A DNA stretch of 64,000 nt. Origin: Streptomyces violaceoruber (GTDB lineage: Bacteria > Actinomycetota > Actinomycetes > Streptomycetales > Streptomycetaceae). The first letter of the stretch is position 1. Each line of letters opens with the position of its first letter. The DNA is taken from assembly GCF_033406955.1 (NCBI RefSeq), contig NZ_CP137734.1, forward strand, positions 5,146,001 through 5,210,000, given 5' to 3'. The position numbers and the translations under genes were made by a program. Under the pieces are notes generated by a model. It worked only from the letters and a program-made list of their open reading frames with translations, had not been told where the DNA came from and did not search any database. Positions 50,143-57,556 of the stretch are shown one piece after another.

Positions 50143-50775
50143 ATGACGACCAACGCCGCCGCCGACGAGCCGACGCCGCGCCCGCGCCGCCGGGCCCCCG
50201 CCGGGGCGGCGGTGCTCCGCGAGGACGTGACCGAGGCCATTCGCGCGGCGGTCTTCGAGGAGCTGGCGGCGGTCGGCTACGCCCGCATGTCCATCGAGGG
50301 CATCGCGCGCCGCGCGGGAGTCGGCAAGACCGCCGTCTACCGGCGCTGGCGCTCCAAGCTGCACCTTGTGCTCGACATCGTCTCCGCGCTCGCCGTGCAG
50401 GGCCTGCCCGCGCCGGACACCGGCTCCCTGGAGGGGGACCTGCGGCTGCTGTACGAGGTGACGTCCCGTGCCCTGCGCCATCCGGTGGCCTCGCAGATCA
50501 TCCCCGACCTCCAGGCGGAGGCGGCCCGCAACGCCGACATCGCCGAGGCGCTGCAGAAGACCCTGCGGGAGGGCCAGGACGGCGTCGCCAGCAAGATCCT
50601 CGCGGCGGCGGCCGAACGCGGCGAGCTGGCCCCCGGCCTCGACACCGACCTGGCCCTCGACCTGATCTCGGGCCCGCTGTACTGGCGCTCGGTGGTCGTC
50701 CGCGGGCCGAAGCCGCCCAAGGGCTACCTGGGATCGCTGGCCCGGGCCACGGCGGAGGGGCTCAAGGCGCTCTGA
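50143..50775 (+). CDS. TetR-family transcriptional regulator
   Basis: 210 aa. The N-terminal DNA-binding domain includes the helix-turn-helix ARMSIEGIARRAGVGKTAVYRRWRSK (residues 47-72), preceded by a short Pro/Arg-rich tail. The C-terminal ligand domain has ASQIIPDLQAEAARNADIAEAL. It is divergent from the teichoic-acid exporter permease gene across direct repeats, so it may control that exporter. The effector is unknown. The frame opens further upstream from 50038, but ATG 50143 begins the normal N-terminus. Confidence 0.88.
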   Translation: MTTNAAADEPTPRPRRRAPAGAAVLREDVTEAIRAAVFEELAAVGYARMSIEGIARRAGVGKTAVYRRWRSKLHLVLDIVSALAVQGLPAPDTGSLEGDLRLLYEVTSRALRHPVASQIIPDLQAEAARNADIAEALQKTLREGQDGVASKILAAAAERGELAPGLDTDLALDLISGPLYWRSVVVRGPKPPKGYLGSLARATAEGLKAL

Positions 50776-50814
50776 CCCCTCGGCGCCGGGCGGACCGAGG
50801 GCCGGCTCGCCCCA

Positions 50815-51369
50815 TCACCAGCCGGCGAGCCGGACGACCTGCGCCGCTATGTCCCGCACCGCCCGGCCGTCCGTGGGTACCCGCACCGTGCCCACGGGGG
50901 CCTCCTCGGCCAGCCGCCGCGCCATGCGCAGACTCCGCTCGATGTGGACGCCGAGCTGCGATCCGGTCTCCCGCACGGCGAGCCGCTGCCGCACGGTGGC
51001 CTCGTCGGCGGTCAGGAGGACGCAGGTGACCCTGACCTCGTCCCCGCCCATGGCCCGCCCGATCATCGGCGCCTCGAGGATGCTCACGGTGTTGGTGTAG
51101 AGCAGCCGGCGCTGACCGAGCGCCGCGTAGTTCGCCCACACCGCGGCGATGTTCCGCTCGGTGATCGCCGTGCGGTGCGGGTCGCCCACGGGTGCGGGAT
51201 GGATCTGGTCCATGCCGTCCCCCTCGATCAGGCAGTGCGCGGTTCCGGCCGCCCGCAGCAGCGCGGACACCTCCCGGCCGACGGTGCTCTTGCCCACGCC
51301 GGAGCCGCCGCCGATGAGCAACAGGTCGTAGGCGCCGGCTTCCTGGTCCATGCCGGCAGTGTGCGTCAT
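50815..51369 (-). CDS. P-loop AAA-type kinase/ATPase
   Basis: 184 aa. The Walker A motif GGGSGVGKST is at residues 20-29. A later region LLYTNTVSILEAPMIGRAMGGDEVRVTCVLLTADE and an Arg-rich LRQRLAVRETGSQ-like part resemble small-molecule kinases of the shikimate/gluconate-kinase-like class. The substrate is unknown. Start ATG 51369 or ATG 51351 are both plausible; neither has a ribosome binding site. It is divergent from the GNAT gene. C-terminal ending RLAGW. Confidence 0.7.
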   Translation of the reverse strand: MTHTAGMDQEAGAYDLLLIGGGSGVGKSTVGREVSALLRAAGTAHCLIEGDGMDQIHPAPVGDPHRTAITERNIAAVWANYAALGQRRLLYTNTVSILEAPMIGRAMGGDEVRVTCVLLTADEATVRQRLAVRETGSQLGVHIERSLRMARRLAEEAPVGTVRVPTDGRAVRDIAAQVVRLAGW

Positions 51370-51466
51370 GGCCGGGGCGGGGTGCGCGCGAATCCGTTTT
51401 CTCCCCGGGCCGAGGGTCCGGCCGGCCCCGGACCCGTCGGCATCCGGGTCGGCATACGATCGGACC

Positions 51467-51862
51467 GTGACGATCACCTACCGGTGGCGGGGAGACGTCG
51501 ACAACGTGCTCCTCGGCGCACTGCACGCCGACGGCTTCGGCCACCCGCCCGACGGGACCGACTGGCGGACACAGCTGGAGCGGCACAGCCTCGGCTGGGT
51601 CTGCGCCTGGGAGAACGGCTCGCTGGTCGGCTTCGTCAACGTCGCCTGGGACGGCGGAGCACACGCCTTCCTCCTGGACACGGTGGTCGCCCGGCACTGC
51701 CGCTCACGCGGAGTCGGCGCCCAACTGGTCGCGGTCGCCGCCGAACAGGCCCGGGCGGCGGCGTGCGAATGGCTGCACGTCGACTTCGAGGACGACCTGC
51801 GCCCGTTCTACCTCGACGCATGCGGCTTCAAGGAAACGTCGGCAGGGCTCATCGCCCTGTGA
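51467..51862 (+). CDS. GNAT-family acetyltransferase, short
   Basis: 131 aa, starting GTG 51467 (VTITYRWRGDVDNVLL). It has the acetyl-CoA binding region HAFLLDTVVARHCRSRGVGAQLVAVAA (motif A, Arg/Gly-x-Gly-x-Gly-type RSRGVG) and a C-terminal YLDACGFKETSAG. TACGAT at 51455-51460 lies 6 nt before the GTG, suggesting leaderless transcription. The frame is open upstream to 51350 without support. The substrate is unknown. Confidence 0.85.
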   Translation: MTITYRWRGDVDNVLLGALHADGFGHPPDGTDWRTQLERHSLGWVCAWENGSLVGFVNVAWDGGAHAFLLDTVVARHCRSRGVGAQLVAVAAEQARAAACEWLHVDFEDDLRPFYLDACGFKETSAGLIAL

Positions 51863-51892
51863 CGCGCCGCTGATTCAGTGGGAGGCATGGCT

Positions 51893-52882
51893 GTGACCGA
51901 CCGGCCGAGCATCAGCACGTTGACGCTGGAGCACCGGATCCCGCAGGACTGGACTGCCGACCCCTGGGCCGAGGTGCGGCCGCTGATCGACGGGGTGGAC
52001 GTTCTGGGCGAGGTCCACCCGGAAGGGATGGCGCCCAGTTGCCGGGGCTGGCGGGGACCGGGCGAGAGTTGGCCGCTCGCGGTCACGGCGGTGCCGCGCA
52101 GGGTGCTGATCAGCGAGCCGACCTGCACCGTCGGCTGCTGCGGCGGCCTGTACGTCACCATGCGCCGGGAGGGCGGCCGGGTGATCTGGGACGCCTGGGA
52201 GAACACCAGCGACATCAACGCCGTGCCCGCGGAGGTCCACTTCGACGCGGCCCAGTACGAGGCCGAGCTGGCGCGGGCCGCGGCGGACCGCGGTTGGGAG
52301 GAGCCGGTGGACACCGTGGCCCGGCTGCTGGAGCAGATCCTGGTGGACAGCGGCGGGTTCGAGCGGTGGGGCTGCGTCCTCACGGGCGTCCGGCCCCGGC
52401 GCGAGGAGCCGGACGAGCCCGAGGAGCTGGCCCTCCCCGAGGGCGTCGACGTCGAGTTCAGCGCATCCCCGGCCCCCGGGACGCCGGCCTGTTCCTACCG
52501 GTACGAGCTGCCGCTCGTCCCCGACCGGTCCCCGCGGGAGCAGGCCCGGCGGCTCGCCGCCCGCATCCTGGCGGACGATCCGCGCAGGAGCGCCGAGCGT
52601 GGCGACCAGCGCGTAGCGAGCGATCCCTCCCCCCGGTGCGTGCCGGTTCCCCGGACGGGAGGGGGAGACTGGCGCCATGACCCCGACCGATCCCAAGGCC
52701 GATCTCCGCCTCTACCTCCAGTCGGCCCGCGACGCCCTGCTCTGGAAGCTCGAAGGGCTCTCCGAGTACGACGTACGCCGCCCGGCGACGCCGACCGGTA
52801 CCAACCTCCTCGGGCTGGTGAAGCACGCCGCCACGGTGGAACTGGGCTATCTCGGCGACACCTTCGGGCGGCCGTCCGGTGA
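51893..52882 (+). CDS. Conserved hypothetical protein, probably frameshifted at its 3' end
   Basis: The frame begins at GTG 51893 (ribosome binding site GGAGG 7 nt upstream) and reads VTDRPSISTLTLEHRIPQDW. Residues 1-~220 look like real protein, with several Trp (WTADPWAEVRP, VIWDAWENTSD), a Cys-rich spot (TCTVGCCGG) and no membrane segment. From about codon 240 the composition becomes Arg/Pro-rich. The frame continues 206 nt over the next gene, where it is an out-of-frame reading. The other two frames carry stops near the expected end (TAG at 52614, TGA at 52678 overlapping the next ATG). So the true stop is probably lost by an indel or sequencing error. I do not recognise a function. Confidence 0.5.
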   Translation: MTDRPSISTLTLEHRIPQDWTADPWAEVRPLIDGVDVLGEVHPEGMAPSCRGWRGPGESWPLAVTAVPRRVLISEPTCTVGCCGGLYVTMRREGGRVIWDAWENTSDINAVPAEVHFDAAQYEAELARAAADRGWEEPVDTVARLLEQILVDSGGFERWGCVLTGVRPRREEPDEPEELALPEGVDVEFSASPAPGTPACSYRYELPLVPDRSPREQARRLAARILADDPRRSAERGDQRVASDPSPRCVPVPRTGGGDWRHDPDRSQGRSPPLPPVGPRRPALEARRALRVRRTPPGDADRYQPPRAGEARRHGGTGLSRRHLRAAVR

Positions 52883-53288
52883 GCCGCTGCCCTGGCTCGC
52901 CGACGGTGCCGAGCCCAACGCGGACATGTGGGTCACCGCCGACGAGTCACGCGCGTACGTCGTGGAGCTGTACCACCGGGCGTGGGCCCACGCGGACGCG
53001 ACGATCGACGCGCTGGCGCTCGACACGGTCGGCAGGGTGCCGTGGTGGGACGAGGGGAAGGACGAGGTGACCCTGCACCATGCCGTCACCCGCGTGATCG
53101 CCGACACCCACCGGCACGCCGGTCATGCCGACATCGTCCGGGAGCTGACGGACGGTGCCGTGGGCATGCGCGAGGACAACGCGGGTGTGCCGGCGGCCGA
53201 CGCGGTGTGGTGGGAGGCGTACCGGGACCGGGTCGAGCACGCCGCCCGGGAAGCCGGGCACCGCGGGACCCCGGGGCGGGCCCGATGA
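52677..53288 (+). CDS. DinB superfamily (DUF664) protein
   Basis: 203 aa, a predicted four-helix-bundle DinB-like fold. MTPTDPKADLRLYLQSARDALLWKLEGLSEYDVRRPATPTGTNLL is the typical DUF664 opening, with metal-ligand histidine positions in LVKHAATVELGYLG (His near 50) and DTHRHAGHADIVRELTDG. Such proteins in actinobacteria include mycothiol-dependent enzymes. ATG 52677 follows GGGAGGGGGAGA. The upstream gene's extended frame overlaps it by 206 nt. The stop overlaps the next ATG as ATGA, so it is coupled to the glutaredoxin-like gene. Confidence 0.87.
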   Translation: MTPTDPKADLRLYLQSARDALLWKLEGLSEYDVRRPATPTGTNLLGLVKHAATVELGYLGDTFGRPSGEPLPWLADGAEPNADMWVTADESRAYVVELYHRAWAHADATIDALALDTVGRVPWWDEGKDEVTLHHAVTRVIADTHRHAGHADIVRELTDGAVGMREDNAGVPAADAVWWEAYRDRVEHAAREAGHRGTPGRAR

Positions 53289-53722
53289 GGCGGGCGTGGA
53301 CGGGCCCGGTGCTGCTGCTGATCGCCGGAGCGGGGGCCGCGACCGGGCCGATCGTGCAGGGGCGCCCGGGGACGGGTGCCGTGCTGTCGGTGGTGTTCGT
53401 GCTGCTGGCGGGGCTGACCTCGCCCCTGGTGTTCCCGAGGTCGGTCGGTGCGCTGGAGGCGCGGCGGCGCAGTGCCGCGGACGGGCGGCCGGTGGTGTTC
53501 TGGCGGCCGGGCTGCACCTACTGCCTGCGGCTGCGCCTCCGGCTGGGGCGCAGGGCCCGGCGGTTGCACTGGGTCGACATCTGGCGGGACGAGGCCGGGG
53601 CGGAAGCGGTGCGCGAGGTCAACGACGGCAACGAGACCGTGCCCACGCTGCTCGTGGCGGGCCGGGCCTACACCAATCCCGACCCGGCCTGGGTGCGCGA
53701 GCAGGTCTCCTCGACCCGGTGA
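53285..53722 (+). CDS. Membrane-anchored glutaredoxin-like protein
   Basis: 145 aa. Residues 6-50 form two hydrophobic helices (GPVLLLIAGAGAATGP and AVLSVVFVLLAGLTSPLV). The C-terminal part is a glutaredoxin fold with active-site CTYC (Cys77, Cys80) and a cis-Pro region in NETVPTLLVAG. Membrane anchoring plus a reducing CxxC motif suggests envelope or peripheral redox work, perhaps with mycothiol. The start overlaps the DinB gene stop by ATGA, supporting translational coupling and a linked thiol function. Confidence 0.85.
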   Translation: MRRAWTGPVLLLIAGAGAATGPIVQGRPGTGAVLSVVFVLLAGLTSPLVFPRSVGALEARRRSAADGRPVVFWRPGCTYCLRLRLRLGRRARRLHWVDIWRDEAGAEAVREVNDGNETVPTLLVAGRAYTNPDPAWVREQVSSTR

Positions 53723-53734
53723 CGACCCGGGGCG

Positions 53735-54715
53735 TCAGTCCCGCGCCGCCTCCGGGTGGAGCCGTACCCAGCCCGCCCACGCCGACGTGATCATGTCCTC
53801 GACGTCGTACTTGGCCTTCCAGCCCAGTTCGACGGCGGCCCGGTCGGCCGAGGCGACGACGCGCGCCGGGTCGCCGGGGCGGCGCGGGGTGACCGTCGGC
53901 GGCTGGTCGCAGCCGGTGACGGCGTTGATCCGGTCGATCATCTCGCGGACGGAGACGCCCTCGCCGCGGCCGATGTTCAGCGTGAGGGCGGTGCCGGGCG
54001 AGGACTGGAGTGCGCGGGCCGCGGCCACGTGCGCCTCGGCCAGGTCCACGACGTGGATGTAGTCGCGCACGCAGGTGCCGTCCGGCGTCGCGTAGTCGTC
54101 GCCGAAGATCCGGGGGGCCGCGGACTCCGTGAGCTTCTCGAAGACCATCGGGACGAGGTTGTAGACGCCGGTGTCGACCAGGTCCGGGCTCGCCGCGCCC
54201 GCCACGTTGAAGTACCGCAGGGAGGCCGTGGCGAGGCCCGTCGCCCTGCCCGTGGCCCGGACCAGCCACTCGCCCGCCAGCTTGGTCTCGCCGTACGGCG
54301 ACATCGGCACGCAGGGCGTCTCCTCGGTCACGAGGTCGACGTCGGGCATGCCGTACACCGCGGCGGAGGAGGAGAAGACGAAGGACGGGACCCCGGCCGC
54401 GGTGACCGCGTCCAGCAGGACCCGCAGGCCCTCCACGTTCTGCCGGTAGTAGTGCAGCGGCAGGTCCACCGACTCGCCGACCTGCTTCTTGGCGGCCAGG
54501 TGCACCACGCCGGTGACGGAGTGGTCGGCCAGGGCGCGGGCGACCCGCTCGCCGTCCAGGACCGAGCCCACCACCAGGGGCACACCGTCGGGCACGCGCT
54601 CGGCGATCCCCGTGGACAGGTCGTCGTAGACCACGGCCTTCTCGCCCGCTTCGGTCATCGCCCGTACGACGTGCGCCCCGATGTATCCGGCGCCGCCGGT
54701 GATCAGCCAGGTCAT
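53735..54715 (-). CDS. galE: UDP-glucose 4-epimerase
   Basis: 326 aa, short-chain dehydrogenase/reductase superfamily. The NAD-binding loop is MTWLITGGAGYIGAHVV, the catalytic Ser lies in FVFSSSAAVYG and Tyr-x3-Lys in SPYGETKLAGEW. It interconverts UDP-glucose and UDP-galactose, supplying galactose for glycopolymers. The start is ATG 54715, with AAGGGGAC about 8 nt upstream. An in-frame earlier ATG (54754) is not supported. Its place in the cell-wall glycopolymer locus, next to the exporter and glycerophosphotransferases, fits supply of UDP-galactose. Confidence 0.93.
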   Translation of the reverse strand: MTWLITGGAGYIGAHVVRAMTEAGEKAVVYDDLSTGIAERVPDGVPLVVGSVLDGERVARALADHSVTGVVHLAAKKQVGESVDLPLHYYRQNVEGLRVLLDAVTAAGVPSFVFSSSAAVYGMPDVDLVTEETPCVPMSPYGETKLAGEWLVRATGRATGLATASLRYFNVAGAASPDLVDTGVYNLVPMVFEKLTESAAPRIFGDDYATPDGTCVRDYIHVVDLAEAHVAAARALQSSPGTALTLNIGRGEGVSVREMIDRINAVTGCDQPPTVTPRRPGDPARVVASADRAAVELGWKAKYDVEDMITSAWAGWVRLHPEAARD

Positions 54716-54792
54716 TGCGGCTGTCCCCTTCGTTCGGTGGTCCTTGGTAGCCATGATCCGTCATCGCGGCGCCCGCCGGGCGCCCGCACCCG

Positions 54793-55299
54793 TCAGGACG
54801 GTTCGGGTGCCGGACCGGTGCCGTACGCGTCCAGCGCCGCCGTGAGCCGGTCGAGGCGGGCGCGCAGGTCCTGGACCTCGGCCAGGTCCAGGCCGGTCGC
54901 CGCGGCGATCCGGCGGGGCACCTCGACGGCCCGCCCGCGCAGCGCCGCGCCCTCCTCGGTCAGCCGCACCTGCACCGACCGCTCGTCGCGCGTGCTGCGC
55001 TCGCGCCGGACCAGGCCGGCCGCCTCCAGCCGCTTGAGCAGGGGCGACAGCGTGCCGGAGTCGAGGCGGAGGTGCTCGCCGAGCCGCTTCACGGGCAGCT
55101 CGCCGTGCTCCCACAGCACCAGCAGCACCAGGTACTGGGAGTAGGTGAGCCCCAGATCCTTGAGGACCACGCGGTAGACGCTGCCGAAGGCGCGCGACGC
55201 GGCGCTCAGCGAGAAGCAGATCTGCTGGTCCAGGCGGAGCCAGTCGGTCGCGGGCTCGGCTGCGGGCTCGGCTGCGGGCTCGGTCGCGGGCGTGGTCAT
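54793..55299 (-). CDS. ohrR: MarR/OhrR-family peroxide-sensing repressor
   Basis: 168 aa. The winged helix includes LPVKRLGEHLRLDSGTLSPLLKRLEAAGLV and the wing RRERSTRDERSVQVRL. The N-terminal Cys28 (DQQICFSLSAASRAF) is at the position of the OhrR peroxide-sensing cysteine. A repeated (EPAA)n stretch opens the protein, with matching 12-bp DNA repeats. CTGGAG precedes the ATG. It is divergent from ohr, with a repeated ATTTAGTTG operator-like sequence in between, the classic OhrR-ohr arrangement. Confidence 0.9.
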   Translation of the reverse strand: MTTPATEPAAEPAAEPATDWLRLDQQICFSLSAASRAFGSVYRVVLKDLGLTYSQYLVLLVLWEHGELPVKRLGEHLRLDSGTLSPLLKRLEAAGLVRRERSTRDERSVQVRLTEEGAALRGRAVEVPRRIAAATGLDLAEVQDLRARLDRLTAALDAYGTGPAPEPS

Positions 55300-55332
55300 G
55301 CGCTCCAGGGTAGCCGACTGGCCTTGTCCGCG

Positions 55333-55370
55333 ATTTAGTTGTGTGCAATTTAGTTGCGCGCGATCAAATG
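55333..55370. promoter_or_regulatory. OhrR operator between ohrR and ohr
   Basis: ATTTAGTTG occurs at 55333-55341 and 55348-55356, with a partial inverted copy (CGATCAAAT) at 55361-55369. This AT-rich pattern in the GC-rich genome lies in the 138-nt divergent gap and resembles OhrR boxes (TTTAGTTG-type inverted repeats) of other bacteria. It is expected to control both genes. Confidence 0.7.
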
Positions 55371-55437
55371 GCGTGCTCTACTTGTGGCTGTCAGGCACAC
55401 AGCCCCCTCCCGAATCCCTGAAAGGGACGGTTCTCCC

Positions 55438-55851
55438 ATGGACGCGCTCTACACCGCCGCCGCCACCGCCACCCACGGCCGCGACGGCCGTGCCGTCAGC
55501 TCCGACGGCACGCTCGACCTCGCCCTCGGCATCCCCGTCGAGATGGGCGGAAACGGGCAGGGCACCAACCCCGAGCAGCTCTTCGCGGCCGGGTACGCGG
55601 CCTGTTTCGGCAGCGCCCTCGGCGTGGTCGGCCGGGTGGCGAAGGTCGACGTCAGCGACGCCGCGGTGACCGCCGAGGTCGGCATCGGCAAGCAGGGCGA
55701 GGGCTTCGCGCTCGCCGTCACCCTCCGGGTCGAGCTGCCCGAGGGCCTCGACGAGGAGACCGGCCGCAAGCTGGTCGAGCAGGCCCACCAGGTCTGCCCC
55801 TACTCCAACGCCACCCGCGGCAACATCCCGGTCGACCTCGTCATCGAGTAG
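55438..55851 (+). CDS. ohr: Organic hydroperoxide resistance protein (Ohr)
   Basis: 137 aa, a dithiol peroxidase of the Ohr/OsmC family that reduces organic hydroperoxides in the cytosol. Catalytic cysteines are Cys56 (AAGYAACFGSAL) and Cys120 (AHQVCPYSNATRGN). The start MDALYTAAATATHGRDG is typical and follows AAAGGGA. It is divergent from ohrR. The upstream in-frame ATG at 55354 is not supported. Confidence 0.95.
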   Translation: MDALYTAAATATHGRDGRAVSSDGTLDLALGIPVEMGGNGQGTNPEQLFAAGYAACFGSALGVVGRVAKVDVSDAAVTAEVGIGKQGEGFALAVTLRVELPEGLDEETGRKLVEQAHQVCPYSNATRGNIPVDLVIE

Positions 55852-55872
55852 TCGCGCTCGCACCGCAAGCGC

Positions 55873-57426
55873 TCACCCGACCCGCGCCAGCACCTCCCCC
55901 GTCCGCTCGCTCCACGCCACCACCACCGCCTCCTCGGGCACCGGGTGCCAGCGCGTCAGCAGCAGCCAGCGGACGTGGTAGCGCCGGACCACCGCGGCGC
56001 GCTCGGCGCGGGTCGAGCCGGGCGCCAGGTACGCCTTGACGTCGCCCGCCCGCCGCCCGCGCTCCCGCTCGTCCAGCGCCGGGTCCGGCCAGGCGGGCGC
56101 CGCGAGGTTCGGCCCGTACCCGGCGATGGCGTGCCCGGCGTAGTAGCCGTCGGTGATCACGACCTCGCCGGGGCCGATGTGCCGCGCCGCCCAGGTGTAC
56201 GCCGGCCAGTCCGGCGGCTGCTCGAAGCCGACCGGGTCCAGCGCCCGCGGCACCACCGCCCCCGCGTGGACCGCGAGGAACCCCAGCAGGGCGCCCGCGG
56301 CCGCGGCCCGGCCCAGCACCGCCCGCCACCGCCCCCACGGCCGGGGCGCGGCCAGCTCCACCGCCAGGGCGAACTGCGGCGGCACCAGCGTGAGCCCGAG
56401 GATCCGGCCGTAGGTGTAGTGGCCGCTGAACCAGCCGTACGCCACCACCGCGCAGTCCAGCGCGAACATCAGCACCAGCGGGTCCCGGTGCGAGCGGCGT
56501 CCGCGCGCCCACAGGGCCGGCAGGCCGAGCAGGGCCAGCCAGAACTCCCCGGGCAGGTCGAGGTACAGGACCCGGTGCATGGCGTCCACGCTGTCGTCGC
56601 CGGCCAGCGCGAACACGTCGAAGTACGGCCAGGCCGCCGCCGCCCCCACCGCCACGGCGCCGGTCAGCGCCCACCGGCCCACGACCGGCCCGCGCCACCC
56701 GCCCTGCCATCCGGCCACCAGCGCCAGCGCGCCGAGCACCGCCGCCACCGAGGTGATCGGGTGGACGAGGAGGATCAGGCCGTACAGGACGCCCAGCGCC
56801 CCGTATCCGGGCAGGCCGCGCAGTCCGCTCGGCCCCACGTACCGCACCCGGCGCCCGTCCCGCGCCCGCGCCCCGGTCAGCGCCCAGGCCCAGAAGGTCA
56901 GCCCGATCGCGAAGGCCGACGGGTAGCCGAGGTTGCCCGTCATCGACATCAGCCCGAGGTAGCCGCTCCACCAGGCCCGCTCCGTGCCCCACAGCAGGGT
57001 CATCGCGCCCAGCGCCAGCACCGGCGCCCACGGGCGCGGGGTCAGTACCCGGACGAAGCGGTTCAGGCCGGTCAGCAGCACCAGCAGGTTCAACGGCCCG
57101 GCGAGCCGCACCACCTCCCAGCCGCCCAGCCCCGTCAGCCGGGCGAACACGCCCTGTGCCACCGCGTACGGCGAGTAGTACGCGCTGCCCTCGCCCGGCA
57201 GGTCGGCCATCGGGTGACGCGGGTGGAGCAGGTCCGCCTTCAGGCGCTCGACTACGGCCGCGTGCTGGCCCGCGTCGCAGCACAGCGGCACCGCCCAGTA
57301 CGCCAGCGTCATCACGAGGAAGAAGAGGAATCCGGCGACCTGGTAGGGGGTGGGGCGCCAGGCGCGTCCGCCGCGCAGTGCCGTCGCACCGCGCACGGGC
57401 CGCCGGACGAGGACGTCGGCGCTCAC
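55873..57426 (-). CDS. Polytopic membrane protein, GT-C-like, unknown
   Basis: 517 aa with about ten hydrophobic segments. It starts GTG 57426 (SADVLVRRPVRG), with no visible ribosome binding site, so the true start may lie elsewhere. A periplasmic region after the first helix contains AGQHAAVVERLKADLLHPRHPMADLPG, with acidic and His residues as in GT-C mannosyl or arabinosyl transferases. The C-terminal ~130 residues are extracytoplasmic and soluble. It lies at the 3' end of the wall-glycopolymer operon. A role as a lipid-carrier-dependent glycosyltransferase is an inference. Confidence 0.55.
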   Translation of the reverse strand: MSADVLVRRPVRGATALRGGRAWRPTPYQVAGFLFFLVMTLAYWAVPLCCDAGQHAAVVERLKADLLHPRHPMADLPGEGSAYYSPYAVAQGVFARLTGLGGWEVVRLAGPLNLLVLLTGLNRFVRVLTPRPWAPVLALGAMTLLWGTERAWWSGYLGLMSMTGNLGYPSAFAIGLTFWAWALTGARARDGRRVRYVGPSGLRGLPGYGALGVLYGLILLVHPITSVAAVLGALALVAGWQGGWRGPVVGRWALTGAVAVGAAAAWPYFDVFALAGDDSVDAMHRVLYLDLPGEFWLALLGLPALWARGRRSHRDPLVLMFALDCAVVAYGWFSGHYTYGRILGLTLVPPQFALAVELAAPRPWGRWRAVLGRAAAAGALLGFLAVHAGAVVPRALDPVGFEQPPDWPAYTWAARHIGPGEVVITDGYYAGHAIAGYGPNLAAPAWPDPALDERERGRRAGDVKAYLAPGSTRAERAAVVRRYHVRWLLLTRWHPVPEEAVVVAWSERTGEVLARVG

Positions 57427-57556
57427 GAAGCGGAGGAGGTGTGGGGCATTCGGGACATTTGGCGTATGTTCCCGGTGGGGTCACCCCCGCCAATCGCTCA
57501 CCGGCCCAAGTCACCCGGGCGGCGGACGCCCAGGACGCCCAGGACACCCAGGACGC

